Assembly (NCBI GenBank): GCA_964391595.1
Contig: CAYMMM010000002.1
Location: forward strand, 1-64,000
Direction: 5' to 3'
DNA length: 64,000 nt
Source: JADZGC01 sp964391595
GTDB taxonomy: Bacteria > Patescibacteriota > Saccharimonadia > CAILAD01 > GCA-016700035
Part shown: positions 26,064 through 35,425 of the stretch, piece by piece
How the letters are laid out: every line of letters starts with the position of its first letter
Numbering within the stretch: position 1 is the first letter of the stretch
Program-made: the position numbers and the translations under genes
The notes under the pieces: generated by a model
What the model was told of the DNA's origin: nothing
The model's database searches: none
The model's input: the letters and a program-made list of their open reading frames with translations, nothing else

Positions 26064-26770
26064 TACTTCGCGCCCTCCGGATTTTTCTGATATTCACTCA
26101 ACAATACCGATGAGTCTGTGATGCTCGGTTTGGCCTTGTAGTACAACTTGTAGGTCATATCGAGTGTCAACGCATTACCACTCCCAGACAATTTGAGATT
26201 TGAAAAATCAAACACACGCTGCGAAGACTCGATTGCTTTCAGGAAATTCTTGATCTGTTCATACGTACCCGTAGATTTGAAGCTTAACTGGAAAGACTCT
26301 GCCTTCGTGCTCGTGGGAATAGTACTCGAGCTACCCGTAGCGGCCGTACGAGTCTCCTTGGATACATTATCAATCTGTACCAATGTCTGCGTCTGAAGCT
26401 TTTGGAAAATCGTCAGGATCGTACCTAGGTCATCTGTAGCGGGCAATACGCGCTCTGTTATGCGTGAAAAATCAGATACACCGCTCGAGTCTGCGACCTT
26501 GATCTTGTTGAGCTCTGGCTCTGCCTTAGCGAGCATGTCTATCTTTGTTTTTGACAACGAGATCTGAATGTCTTGAGCTTTTATCTCGTTAGACTTGAGT
26601 ATATTCGCCTGTGCTAGCTGATACACGAAGTATCCGCCGATAAGCACAATCAGTGTGGTCGCAGTGATCATGATAATCAAGAAATTACGCATCGTAGTCT
26701 GCTGTGACTGCGTCATCTTGGTCTCAGGAACCTGTATCTTACGCGAAGATTCTGAAGCTTTTGGTGCCAT
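26063..26770 (-). CDS. pilO: Type IV pilus alignment-complex protein PilO-like
   Basis: 235 residues with a cytoplasmic tail (1-28), one membrane helix (29-51), a coiled-coil-like stretch (55-85) and a ferredoxin-like exported domain (about 130-225) with ESFQLSFKSTGTYEQIKNFL typical of PilO. With PilM and PilN it links cytoplasmic ATPases to the pilus across the membrane. Confidence 0.85.
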   Translation of the reverse strand: MAPKASESSRKIQVPETKMTQSQQTTMRNFLIIMITATTLIVLIGGYFVYQLAQANILKSNEIKAQDIQISLSKTKIDMLAKAEPELNKIKVADSSGVSDFSRITERVLPATDDLGTILTIFQKLQTQTLVQIDNVSKETRTAATGSSSTIPTSTKAESFQLSFKSTGTYEQIKNFLKAIESSQRVFDFSNLKLSGSGNALTLDMTYKLYYKAKPSITDSSVLLSEYQKNPEGAK

Positions 26771-26772
26771 AC

Positions 26773-27411
26773 CTACGATCCCTGCCCCGTGTTCTTTGCA
26801 TCATTGCGAAACTTCTGTACTAAGTCCTTGTCTACCGTAAAACTCACATTAAACTCTTTTTGATCACCGCTTGCTCGATTCTTTCGACTAGAAACTGAGT
26901 CAATTTTTACGTTTGTAAAGACTTGCTTGAGATCAAGACCTTGTACGCTACGTTCTTTAAACGTGTTGTATGTGTTAAGTGCACTACCGAAGAGGGCTAC
27001 GGTATTGAAATCTGGTGCAGTAACTACTGCCTTGACCTGATACCCTGGATCTACCGATAATGACGTCATCTTCACGTCCTTTGGCAGCGAGTCAGTTAGG
27101 CGATCAAAAAGCTGACTGATCAAGATTCGGTTATTACTGACGTCGTATGAAGCATCCAGCGATTCATTAAACCACGCCACATCTTGCTCAGTAGCCTGCT
27201 TGGCTGCTATGTCTTTTTTCAATGACTCGATCGTTGTGTTATTCGTGTTGTACTGCAAAGTACGCGTACCTAGGAGCAACAGTAGAATGATAATCGAAGC
27301 ACCGACGCTCGTCATAATCAGCCCACAAATAACCGTAATCAACCTTCGTGTTTGCTGATTTTTGAGCTTGAGTATACGTGCTTCTGGGAGAAGGTTTACA
27401 CGCAACGACAT
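26773..27411 (-). CDS. pilN: Type IV pilus alignment-complex protein PilN-like
   Basis: 212 residues. The conserved N-terminal INLLPEARI-type motif appears as VNLLPEARILKLKNQ (residues 5-19), which binds PilM. A membrane helix (about 24-48), a coiled segment and a small exported domain follow. It lies between pilM and pilO with 1-2 nt gaps. Confidence 0.88.
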   Translation of the reverse strand: MSLRVNLLPEARILKLKNQQTRRLITVICGLIMTSVGASIIILLLLLGTRTLQYNTNNTTIESLKKDIAAKQATEQDVAWFNESLDASYDVSNNRILISQLFDRLTDSLPKDVKMTSLSVDPGYQVKAVVTAPDFNTVALFGSALNTYNTFKERSVQGLDLKQVFTNVKIDSVSSRKNRASGDQKEFNVSFTVDKDLVQKFRNDAKNTGQGS

Positions 27412-27412
27412 A

Positions 27413-28450
27413 TCACACCATATTCCTTAGAGCGAGACCGACAGCAGTCGAATACGACAGGGCCATACCTGCAAGCCGATCGGTAAAGTCACGTGAGTAG
27501 CTGATCTTCTGCCAAGGGTTCCCCATCTCTACAGCTAAGCCGATTGCGTTAGCAAGATACACCGGCAGCTCTGGCATGGCAGCTGGCCCGCCAGTAATCA
27601 CGATTTTCTCGATCTTGCCAGGATTGCCTTGACTGTAGAAGAAGTCAACGGACTTGCGAATCTCATCTACGACGTTATCGATGAGTGGTTTCATAGCCCG
27701 GAAGACTTGCCCCTCGAGCTTCGTTTGCGTCATGCCAAACTTACGTACGAACTGCTCGGCCTGAACTTCATCGAGCCCAAGGTTTTGTGCCGTCACACGT
27801 ATGAGTGACTTGGCACCAATATTGACCGAGCGAATAAGTCCTGTCACACCCTTCGAAACGAGGGCTATATCGGTCGTCAGCGACGTGAAATCCACGACAA
27901 CCACATCCATATCTGCGGCTGGCACCATAGCCCGAGCCTGAGCGATAGCATTCACATCGAGTGCCATGAGCTCGAGACCAGCCGACTGGAAGATCCCGAG
28001 ATACTTATTTGCTACTACGGTTGGTGTTGCAACCAGGAGCACGTCGATCTCTGGCACAGTCTTGTCTTGTGTAATCTTCGTAAAATCTAACTTCACTTGA
28101 TCGAGCGGCATAGGGATGTATTTATCCGCCTGATACCGAATTGAGTGTGCGATCTCTTGCTCGGTCATCTGAGGCATCTTGATGATGCTCGCAAAGACCT
28201 TACTCGCAGGTAGACCGGCGACAACATTCTTTGTGCTGACACGTGCGTCACTGGACAATTGCTTCACAGCAGCAGCTACCCGCTCGAGGTCAGCAGGCGC
28301 ATCAGAGCTCAAAATACCCTGTGGCAATTCAATATCACCGTACGTTACTAACGTAGGTTTATCATGGATATGCTTGAGCTCAACGAGACGAATCCCGGAG
28401 TTCCCGAGATCGACACCAAAGTAATGTTCGTCTTCTGTGAATACTTGCAT
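27413..28450 (-). CDS. pilM: Type IV pilus actin-like ATPase PilM
   Basis: 345 residues with an FtsA/actin-like fold: VDLGNSGIRLVEL (14-26) phosphate-1 motif, VVVDFTSLTTDIALV (about 184-198) phosphate-2 motif, and KIVITGGPAAMPELPVYL (about 280-297) adenosine motif. It is the cytoplasmic ring part that binds the PilN tail. It is the first gene of the core pilMNO-B-T-C-A unit. No close Shine-Dalgarno site; AAGGAA lies about 15 nt upstream. Confidence 0.93.
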   Translation of the reverse strand: MQVFTEDEHYFGVDLGNSGIRLVELKHIHDKPTLVTYGDIELPQGILSSDAPADLERVAAAVKQLSSDARVSTKNVVAGLPASKVFASIIKMPQMTEQEIAHSIRYQADKYIPMPLDQVKLDFTKITQDKTVPEIDVLLVATPTVVANKYLGIFQSAGLELMALDVNAIAQARAMVPAADMDVVVVDFTSLTTDIALVSKGVTGLIRSVNIGAKSLIRVTAQNLGLDEVQAEQFVRKFGMTQTKLEGQVFRAMKPLIDNVVDEIRKSVDFFYSQGNPGKIEKIVITGGPAAMPELPVYLANAIGLAVEMGNPWQKISYSRDFTDRLAGMALSYSTAVGLALRNMV

Positions 28451-28550
28451 ATTGGTTATGGATAATTCCTTCTTAATTTTACCATAACTACTTTGTAGAA
28501 TACGTGCTTATCACACAAAGATTTGAGTGAAATATGATGTCGTTGCCTAG

Positions 28551-31500
28551 CTAGAACTTCGGCGTGAAGTTACCCTGTAGATAGAAGAGAGAGCCCGAAT
28601 TACCATCTGGAAGCAGGTCGAATCCTGGAGGGGTGGTGATGAGATTCACGCCATTGCCAATGATCTCCTCAGCGGGACCACCATAATATTTATCGGCAGA
28701 CTGGTAGTCAAAATTAGGGTCTGAGATACCACGCGCCTGTTGATACTCAAAGTGATTCCGTCCGAGTTCGAAGCCGCCAATCGCATACAAACCACCACGC
28801 ACCACAAGCTTCTCGCTACACTTTTGTGCTGCATCCTTATCGGTCGTACCAGTTGATGCCGGATACACATCACAGGTCTTAATCTTGCCTGTTGCGAAGA
28901 TCATCGCATCCAACTCGGTCACAGCAGAGCTGATAGTTACATCTCCATTGACGATGATGCCAAAGGCCGGGAATTGCTGTGTGAGACTGGCGAGGTCATT
29001 CGCGCCCCCACCGGGACTGCTGACAATGTTCGCATTGATGGTGAGATTACCCTCATGCACAAGCGAGACCTTGCCTTTTTTGATCGTCCAGTTTCCGCCG
29101 CCAGTTGGCTGCTTGAGCGTACCGCCGTTAGCCTGCAGTATTACATCACAGTAGCCTCCTTTGGGGTCGCTAACCGTGTAGTCACCCGTGGGCTTCATCT
29201 GACTGGTGATATCGGCGGGAGCAACCACACTGGTGCGGCGGGCTGCACTAGCAGCACCTGCATCGATACAGCTAGGATTCGAATCAATGAACGCCTGTAT
29301 CTTGCTGAAGTATTGCTTACTTTGACTCTGATCCAGTGCCATAGCATACGCACCAAAGCTCTGGGCGCATTCATCACTCGTATCTTGACCAAACACATAT
29401 GCATTTGAGCTACAGAAATCACTTCCACCGACGACAGACATCACCAGATACGTTGCGTCTTTTACTGGATCATCAACTTTTCGTGTGCCTCTCGATCCAA
29501 GGGTTTGTCCTTCGATTTTGCCGAGCGCTGCTACCGAGCCATTCTGCACGCGTAGCCATGGATGGTACGCATATCGCAATGTCGGTGTGATTGGATTACC
29601 GCTCGTATTACAAGTTTCACCAAATGGTGTCACAGTCCCGTCTTGAGCGATAAATGCCATGCGCCAGGTAATCGGCACATTCACAAGTACGGCGTTCGCC
29701 TTCGGTTTCAAGCTTACCGTAAACTCTTTAGCATTACCGTTCGTTATCACCTCTTTATCACCGAGACTACCTCCGGAAGGCTTACCTTGGTCATCCACTA
29801 CCCAGTAGTCTGTACTCTTACCAGTCAAGATGAGAGCGTGCTCACCTGTCGTGTAACCATCCGGGAGGACACCATTACGCCACTGCGAATCCCCTGTATT
29901 ATTCATCGTCATCTTTACATCTATCGATGTATCGGCATCACCAAGCTCGTCTGGGAAGGCGGCAGCAAGTGAAGTCGCACCGCAGGTAGCTGCATTGGCA
30001 CATTGATGTGAATATGGAGTAGCAATGCGGAAGACCTCCTGTCCGGCGTCGTTCCTTACAATCAAGTATACTGTGCGAGAAAGGCCGTCTCGTGCAGGTG
30101 CAGGGATTGTCGCGTTGACAGCACCACTCTGCAAGCCTGACGCAACTACTATATCCTGGTCTTTCTGATTTAAAATAATATCGACTTTCACTCCATCAGG
30201 AACCTTGAGGGTGCCCTTCAAAGTGTCGCAAGTGACTGAAGCGGTAGACGAGAAGCCTATGTCTGGGTCTAGGACCATAAATGTTCGATATGATCTATTT
30301 GGCTCTACCGAAATCGCTGCCGTCAGGTCAGACGTAGCAGTGACGGGCTTCGAAGCAGCACAACCATCATCGGCCGCATTGATGTCACAGACAATTGTCC
30401 CATATGGCTTGAACCCATCCGGAACCTTTGTCATAGAGGTCTTATAATCTCCATAATACAAGTCACCCTTGACCAAGCTATTCGCTGCGCCTGTAGGAGC
30501 GCCTGAAGCACTCGTTGCGTAATTTGTACGCGTACCATCTGCATTCAAGTGATCCTTGAGAGCTCCACCTGGCCCAGTTCGACTAATAGACACTGTGCCC
30601 GCTCGACATAAAGCTTGTACGTATGCCTTGTCAGAGCTGCAAGGATTGATCATGGTGCCATCCTTAGGGTTGCGAATATATACCGCTGTACTTACAGTGG
30701 AAGGCCTCGGCGCATATAGCCATCGTGTTTCGACAGTGGTTCCGGGATACATCACCGGTATGTCGTATACACGATCACCCGATGTGGTACCTCCAACAGA
30801 TCCGTCTAGCGCACGGTAGAGACCAGTATACCCATCTTGTGTCCAATCATCAGTATCATCAGCCACCATACGGTTGGTTTTGGTCGGATCTACATTGTAG
30901 AAGAAGTATGGGTTTGAAGTACTTACTGCAGCACCGAGATGCACGCCGGCGTCAGTAAACTCACCCGCTGGTGGAAGAGAGCCATCTGGCTTGCGTTCCA
31001 CCTTATAACCATTGACCGAGGTCGACGCAGTATTTGACTCTACGAATTCGAAGTATATAAATGACTCAACGCCGTTCTTTGCATATATTTCTACAGCCTT
31101 ACCATCGAAACCATAGTCCTTGTCCGAGCGACCCCCTGACTGGAAATGCCAGTATCCTATCCAGTGTCCCTTCTTTGTACTACCTCCATATGATATCTCA
31201 GTACTACTCCCGGCAACGCTTACATTCAGCTTAAACTCACCGAGCGGAATACCCTGAGAGTCACCACACCATACCAACTGACTGTACGATCGATAGCCAA
31301 AGTCACCGCGTTTAAATACATCTCCCGCGGTTCCCTCATTGGTCTTGAATACGATAGAGTTCGTCGTAGGATTTCCGCCTCCCGGTGACAAGTTATGACC
31401 ATTGTAAGGGGAGTTCGCTATAGGAATGTCTGGGCCATTTGACGGCGTGCGCGGCACTACCTTTACCGTTACATCTAGGTCTTTAATCGGGTGTAATTTA

Positions 31501-31634
31501 CCCGAGAGATCCTGGTAGCCTAGGCCTACGCTCAGGTCAGCCGGATTGCTTGCCGAAGCATGATGTGTGCCCAAGATAAGTGACGCTACGAGACTCAAGC
31601 CGGCTATATAAGTGAATCGCATCAGTCGTTTCAT
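28551..31634 (-). CDS. Large secreted surface protein of the pilus locus
   Basis: 1027 residues. A Sec signal peptide (about 1-28, ending near HHASA) is followed by a long Cys-containing beta-rich exterior region with no transmembrane segment and no sorting motif at the C-terminus. I recognise no family. Because it lies upstream of pilM and the cluster has no PilY1 homologue, it may be a pilus-tip adhesin or a host-contact factor (inference). Residues about 850-1000 resemble a parallel beta region. It starts 5 nt after the upstream gene's stop, so the two are co-expressed. Confidence 0.65.
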   Translation of the reverse strand: MKRLMRFTYIAGLSLVASLILGTHHASASNPADLSVGLGYQDLSGKLHPIKDLDVTVKVVPRTPSNGPDIPIANSPYNGHNLSPGGGNPTTNSIVFKTNEGTAGDVFKRGDFGYRSYSQLVWCGDSQGIPLGEFKLNVSVAGSSTEISYGGSTKKGHWIGYWHFQSGGRSDKDYGFDGKAVEIYAKNGVESFIYFEFVESNTASTSVNGYKVERKPDGSLPPAGEFTDAGVHLGAAVSTSNPYFFYNVDPTKTNRMVADDTDDWTQDGYTGLYRALDGSVGGTTSGDRVYDIPVMYPGTTVETRWLYAPRPSTVSTAVYIRNPKDGTMINPCSSDKAYVQALCRAGTVSISRTGPGGALKDHLNADGTRTNYATSASGAPTGAANSLVKGDLYYGDYKTSMTKVPDGFKPYGTIVCDINAADDGCAASKPVTATSDLTAAISVEPNRSYRTFMVLDPDIGFSSTASVTCDTLKGTLKVPDGVKVDIILNQKDQDIVVASGLQSGAVNATIPAPARDGLSRTVYLIVRNDAGQEVFRIATPYSHQCANAATCGATSLAAAFPDELGDADTSIDVKMTMNNTGDSQWRNGVLPDGYTTGEHALILTGKSTDYWVVDDQGKPSGGSLGDKEVITNGNAKEFTVSLKPKANAVLVNVPITWRMAFIAQDGTVTPFGETCNTSGNPITPTLRYAYHPWLRVQNGSVAALGKIEGQTLGSRGTRKVDDPVKDATYLVMSVVGGSDFCSSNAYVFGQDTSDECAQSFGAYAMALDQSQSKQYFSKIQAFIDSNPSCIDAGAASAARRTSVVAPADITSQMKPTGDYTVSDPKGGYCDVILQANGGTLKQPTGGGNWTIKKGKVSLVHEGNLTINANIVSSPGGGANDLASLTQQFPAFGIIVNGDVTISSAVTELDAMIFATGKIKTCDVYPASTGTTDKDAAQKCSEKLVVRGGLYAIGGFELGRNHFEYQQARGISDPNFDYQSADKYYGGPAEEIIGNGVNLITTPPGFDLLPDGNSGSLFYLQGNFTPKF

Positions 31635-31639
31635 ACCGC

Positions 31640-32692
31640 TTATCCCTTCGCCAATGCTAATTGCAGTGTATAATAATCTGCCACGGCCTGTCCGCGCAAC
31701 AACGTGGTCAGCTTCACGAAGACATAACCAACCTGGCGCTGCTTCCCGCTTGCCGGGTAGCCAGGATCAGCCTGAATTGTCCCAATCGACGTAATGCCGA
31801 GTTGGTTTTGTGCTTGGAGGAATGCATCTAGAGAGCTGCCACGGCCATCATCATTGATTGGGATTCCACTAGAGAGTGAGGTCTTGTACAGTGCAGAGCC
31901 GTTTGCCTCATCATAGAGCTGCAAACGATTGTCTGCCTCTAGTGCGTTCACTATCGCATCTTCAGTTATCTCGCCCTTCTGCAATTTTGTACGATATTCG
32001 TTTGCCTTTGATTCAGCGTAAGCCTTGTCTTCGGCCAATGCATTTGCATCCCCCCATCCAGCTATGTTTTCCTCAGGTAGCTTGTTGACAATCGTACGGC
32101 CGTACCAGAAATAAAACACATACCCCTCGTAGTAGCCAGTAGTCTTAATGAGCTCGAGCTTCTTGTCGATAATCGCGTTATAGGCCTGTACTACTTGTTC
32201 TCTTGTGGGTGACACGCCTATAAACTGAGTAAACTGGTTCAGATCCTCTTGTGTCGGTGCAAATCCTGCGACATATGCTGCCATATACTTGGGACCGATG
32301 TCGGCACGGACCTTTGCTCGATCATCCTCGGTCAACGAAGCTACAGGCGCGCTCGAATTAAATGCATCGACGGCCTTCTGTTTGGTATTCTCATCTGAAA
32401 GCGTTGGCTTCTCTTGGCCATTGATCGTCGTTGGCTTGCGAGTGAAGTACAAGTAGCCAGCACTAATCACGCCGATGAGCAGCACCGGTATCAGGACGAA
32501 TTTCAGCAGCTTAGCAAACAAGCCACCTCGACCCTTCCCCACGTCGCCAGTAGCAGTACGACTACGATAAGACTTCGTTTCTGGCGTTTCCTTCCGGGAT
32601 AGCACTTGTGATGGACGCACAATAGAGCCGGGCTTAGCTGGCTTCGGATCTCCGTCCTTCTTTGTGCTCAGACTATCAATCGTGCGGGGCAT
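31640..32692 (-). CDS. Membrane-anchored protein of unknown function, first gene of the pilus cluster
   Basis: 350 residues: a basic, Pro-rich cytoplasmic tail (1-60), one membrane helix (about 62-81) and a helical extracytoplasmic domain. FTQFIGVSPTREQVVQAYNAII and several EDKAYAESKANEYRTKL-type helices recall the chaperone part of SurA-like proteins, but no isomerase domain is present. It may help fold or present the 1027-residue partner encoded next (inference). A TATTAT box and GGAAAAAA precede the ATG. Confidence 0.6.
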   Translation of the reverse strand: MPRTIDSLSTKKDGDPKPAKPGSIVRPSQVLSRKETPETKSYRSRTATGDVGKGRGGLFAKLLKFVLIPVLLIGVISAGYLYFTRKPTTINGQEKPTLSDENTKQKAVDAFNSSAPVASLTEDDRAKVRADIGPKYMAAYVAGFAPTQEDLNQFTQFIGVSPTREQVVQAYNAIIDKKLELIKTTGYYEGYVFYFWYGRTIVNKLPEENIAGWGDANALAEDKAYAESKANEYRTKLQKGEITEDAIVNALEADNRLQLYDEANGSALYKTSLSSGIPINDDGRGSSLDAFLQAQNQLGITSIGTIQADPGYPASGKQRQVGYVFVKLTTLLRGQAVADYYTLQLALAKG

Positions 32693-32786
32693 ATTTTTTC
32701 CACGTCATAATACTTACGTCTATCTTAGCGTGGAGCTATATCGAGCGCAAGCACTTTGACTCCTTCATCGTAGGACAAATGAACAC

Positions 32787-32823
32787 CTGACAATGCTCGC
32801 TGCCATCTGGTACAATAACCAGA
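32787..32823 (+). promoter_or_regulatory. Promoter and palindrome at the ychF start
   Basis: CTGACA (32787-32792), 18-nt spacer, extended TGG-TACAAT (32811-32816), 6 nt, ATG (32823). The 8-bp inverted repeat CATCTGGT (32804-32811) / ACCAGATG (32818-32825) is centred on the -10 box and includes the start codon, so it could be an operator. Confidence 0.65.
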
Positions 32824-33905
32824 TGAGTAACCTCAGCATCGGTATCGTCGGTCTTCCAAATGTCGGCAAATCGACTCTCTTCAACGCCCTCACCAAATCT
32901 GACATTTTGGCAGCTAATTACCCTTTTGCGACCATTGAACCAAATGTTGGAATAGTGCCGTTGCCGGATGATCGTCTCGAAAAGCTCGCCGATGTCGCAC
33001 ATGCCGCCAAAATTGTGCCTGCACCCGTGAGCTTCACAGACATCGCTGGTATTGTGAAGGGAGCTTCAGAAGGAGCCGGTCTTGGCAATAAGTTCTTAAG
33101 CCACATCCGTGAGTGCGGAGCTATCGTGCAGGTCGTGCGTGCTTTCGAGAACGACGATATCATCCACGTCGACAATTCGATCGACCCAATGCGCGACATC
33201 GACACCATCAAGACTGAGCTAATCCTGGCTGATCTCAGTACAATCGACAAGGCGATTCCTCGCTATGAGAAGGAATCAAAAAACTCACCCGAAGCCAAGC
33301 TAGCCGTCGGCGAGTTGCAATCTCTCCGCGCAGCTCTCGATAGTGGTAAGCTCGCGATTAGTCAGTACGCCGAAGAGGTTCCACAAACCGTGCGGGAGCT
33401 TCAGCTCTTGACCGCCAAACCTTTCATATATGTCATCAATGTCGACGAAGCTGGACTGAATGACACCTCCAAACATCAAGAACTCATAGCCAGCGTCGCC
33501 CCTATCCCAGCGATCGTACTTTGCGCTGAGCTCGAATCACAGCTCAAAGACATGACGCGCGAAGAGGCACGTGAGCTCTTGTCGGAGTATGGACAGACCG
33601 AATCAGGTCTCGAAAAACTCGCGCATCTTGGGTTTGCGACACTAGGTCTCCAGACGTACTTCACTGCCGGCGAGATGGAAGCAAAGGCCTGGGTGATTCC
33701 GCAAGGTGCTACCGCTCCTGAGGCAGCCGGTGTCATCCACACGGACTTCGAAAAAGGATTTATTAAGGCTGAAGTTGTCGGTTATGAAGATTTCGTGACA
33801 CTTGGCGGCTGGACCGGTGCGCGTGAGGCCGGCAAGGCGCGACTCGAAGGTCGCGACTATATCATGCAAGATGGCGACGTCGTGCTGTTTAAGTTTAACG
33901 TGTAA
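32823..33905 (+). CDS. ychF: Redox/ribosome-associated P-loop ATPase YchF (Obg family)
   Basis: 360 residues from the ATG at 32823 (normal length about 363). GLPNVGKST (P-loop), DIAGIVKGASEGAGLGNKFL (G3 region), the NVDE motif in place of NKxD that gives ATP preference, and a C-terminal TGS domain (about 278-360) ending in GDVVLFKFNV. It binds ribosomes and influences stress responses. The leaderless -10 box fixes the start; the in-frame ATG 10 codons upstream lies before the promoter. Confidence 0.95.
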   Translation: MSNLSIGIVGLPNVGKSTLFNALTKSDILAANYPFATIEPNVGIVPLPDDRLEKLADVAHAAKIVPAPVSFTDIAGIVKGASEGAGLGNKFLSHIRECGAIVQVVRAFENDDIIHVDNSIDPMRDIDTIKTELILADLSTIDKAIPRYEKESKNSPEAKLAVGELQSLRAALDSGKLAISQYAEEVPQTVRELQLLTAKPFIYVINVDEAGLNDTSKHQELIASVAPIPAIVLCAELESQLKDMTREEARELLSEYGQTESGLEKLAHLGFATLGLQTYFTAGEMEAKAWVIPQGATAPEAAGVIHTDFEKGFIKAEVVGYEDFVTLGGWTGAREAGKARLEGRDYIMQDGDVVLFKFNV

Positions 33906-33910
33906 AAAAT

Positions 33911-34711
33911 CTATCTTTGACCTTGCGGCAAACCAATTTCACCCTGCAAGCCATACATCCTGTCACCCTGCACAGTAATCCCGTGCACCCTGGCCGCGAG
34001 TCTCGTACCATCCCTTAGTTGGTCAATGAAATCTCCCTCAACGGCATACACCATCGGCGAAAAGACCGTCTCTCCCTGACTATTCCATGAGAAAGAGTTG
34101 TATGGATCGTAAATGACCTGACCCTCCTCGTCCTCAAGAAGAATATAGCCATGCCCTGCTAGATAATCACTCCCGATATCTGCCATACCGCCAGATATAT
34201 ATTTCGATTTGATACCACAGGCTTGAAAAACTTGCTGAGCCACCACGCTAATCTCAGTGCACTTCCCGCATTGTTTTTCTACAACGTCCGAGATAGACCG
34301 CGCATGTTTTGCTTTGTAATATGTACTTCGCAATCGATTTCGGTTCGGGTTATTACCCAGTCCCCTTTTTCCTAAAGCAGCATTCACTGCCATGATTTCT
34401 GCCATCAACTTCGGAGTCACTTTTCCAGCTATATTTAATACCGGAACTATCGTCTCGACATATTCTTGTATCGATTCAGGGGTTACGTCATCAGCTATAT
34501 CACTTGCGAGGCCTTCGGTGTCAATTACCATATATGCAAGTTCGTCCTGCCGAAACAAGCCCTGGGCAGTAGGGATAATGTGTCCGTCGACTAGTTTATG
34601 AGTAGTAAAATTTACGCTATTGACTGAGGGGGTAAATTCGGTCAAGTCGATAGATGGAACGATCGGCTCGCTGTCGGCTTCCCCCGTTTCGCGCTCGGCA
34701 TGATTGGTCAT
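33911..34711 (-). CDS. Transglutaminase-like / cysteine-protease-like protein
   Basis: 266 residues, no signal peptide. The transglutaminase-like core lies in residues about 150-215: QCGKCTEISVVAQQVFQACGI with the likely catalytic Cys, GHGYILL with the His, and VIYDPYN with the Asp, in the family order Cys-His-Asp. The N-terminal 100 residues are acidic and of unknown fold. Substrate unknown. TATACT ends exactly 6 nt before the ATG (leaderless). It converges with ychF, 5 nt apart, without an obvious terminator. Confidence 0.72.
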   Translation of the reverse strand: MTNHAERETGEADSEPIVPSIDLTEFTPSVNSVNFTTHKLVDGHIIPTAQGLFRQDELAYMVIDTEGLASDIADDVTPESIQEYVETIVPVLNIAGKVTPKLMAEIMAVNAALGKRGLGNNPNRNRLRSTYYKAKHARSISDVVEKQCGKCTEISVVAQQVFQACGIKSKYISGGMADIGSDYLAGHGYILLEDEEGQVIYDPYNSFSWNSQGETVFSPMVYAVEGDFIDQLRDGTRLAARVHGITVQGDRMYGLQGEIGLPQGQR

Positions 34712-34723
34712 ACACGAAGTATA
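34711..34723 (-). promoter_or_regulatory. -10 box for a leaderless mRNA
   Basis: Minus strand TATACT (34718-34723) + TCGTGT + ATG (34709-34711). Confidence 0.55.
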
Positions 34724-34789
34724 GCTTATATATATGTGCTAAATAACTCACTACCATGTAGCACCCAATTAACTCAATGGAGAAAGATA

Positions 34790-34816
34790 TACGAAAGCCC
34801 AGTCCGAAGACCGGGC
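34790..34816 (-). terminator. Terminator after the HIT gene, UUCG tetraloop
   Basis: Minus strand GCCCGGTC-TTCG-GACTGGGC followed by TTTCGTATAT, 5 nt after the HIT stop codon. One G-T pair in the stem. Confidence 0.7.
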
Positions 34817-34821
34817 ATAGT

Positions 34822-35286
34822 TTAGCGCTGCAACTGAGCGCAAATTTCACGAAGCAGTTCGATCGATACGACATCCTCCATATCACGCTGATGGTGATTT
34901 CCGAACTCAGGATCATCGAAGACCTTATCCCCGATACGAACCGGGTGCGCATATCTGGGTCGCACATGCCAATGTACATGTGGTAGGGGTCGACTCACTC
35001 GGTATGCGTTGTTCATCAACGCCATCCACGTCACATGTGTTGCGTCGAGATTTTGCTTGGCAGCTTTTTCGTAGCGCCGGATTACTTCCCAGAGTTCCTT
35101 GAACTCAGCCGTACTGAGGCCTGACAGCTCAGGCACGTGCCGCAAAGACGTTACATATGCCCTACCGAGATAGTACTGGTCGGGAGCCAAACTGACTCGC
35201 CACGACGCAGTCTCAAATACCACAACCTGCTCATCTGCCGCCAAGACAGCACAGATATCACAGCCAGCAACTTTTCTGGTATCCAA
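34822..35286 (-). CDS. HIT-family nucleotide hydrolase/transferase
   Basis: 154 residues. An N-terminal Cys pair (CDIC, 9-12) and the histidine triad PHVHWHVRPR (about 104-113) identify a HIT protein, probably of the diadenosine-polyphosphate/AMP-lysine hydrolase type. Start is a TTG with AAAGGAAAG directly upstream; no better ATG. A TATAAT promoter lies about 33 nt upstream. Confidence 0.85.
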   Translation of the reverse strand: MDTRKVAGCDICAVLAADEQVVVFETASWRVSLAPDQYYLGRAYVTSLRHVPELSGLSTAEFKELWEVIRRYEKAAKQNLDATHVTWMALMNNAYRVSRPLPHVHWHVRPRYAHPVRIGDKVFDDPEFGNHHQRDMEDVVSIELLREICAQLQR

Positions 35287-35318
35287 GGTACTTTCCTTTA
35301 CTCTAGAGAACGGATTGC

Positions 35319-35348
35319 ATTATACTATCGAGCCTTGAGCTGCAGCAA
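35319..35348 (-). promoter_or_regulatory. Promoter of the HIT gene
   Basis: Minus strand TTGCTG (35343-35348), 18-nt spacer, TATAAT (35319-35324). Confidence 0.6.
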
Positions 35349-35425
35349 AGATAAGGACTTTGAAACTAGGGCTTCTGTATCCTCAGTCAAACACTAGGTG
35401 GTGTTCGTTCCCCGCAGCATAACCT

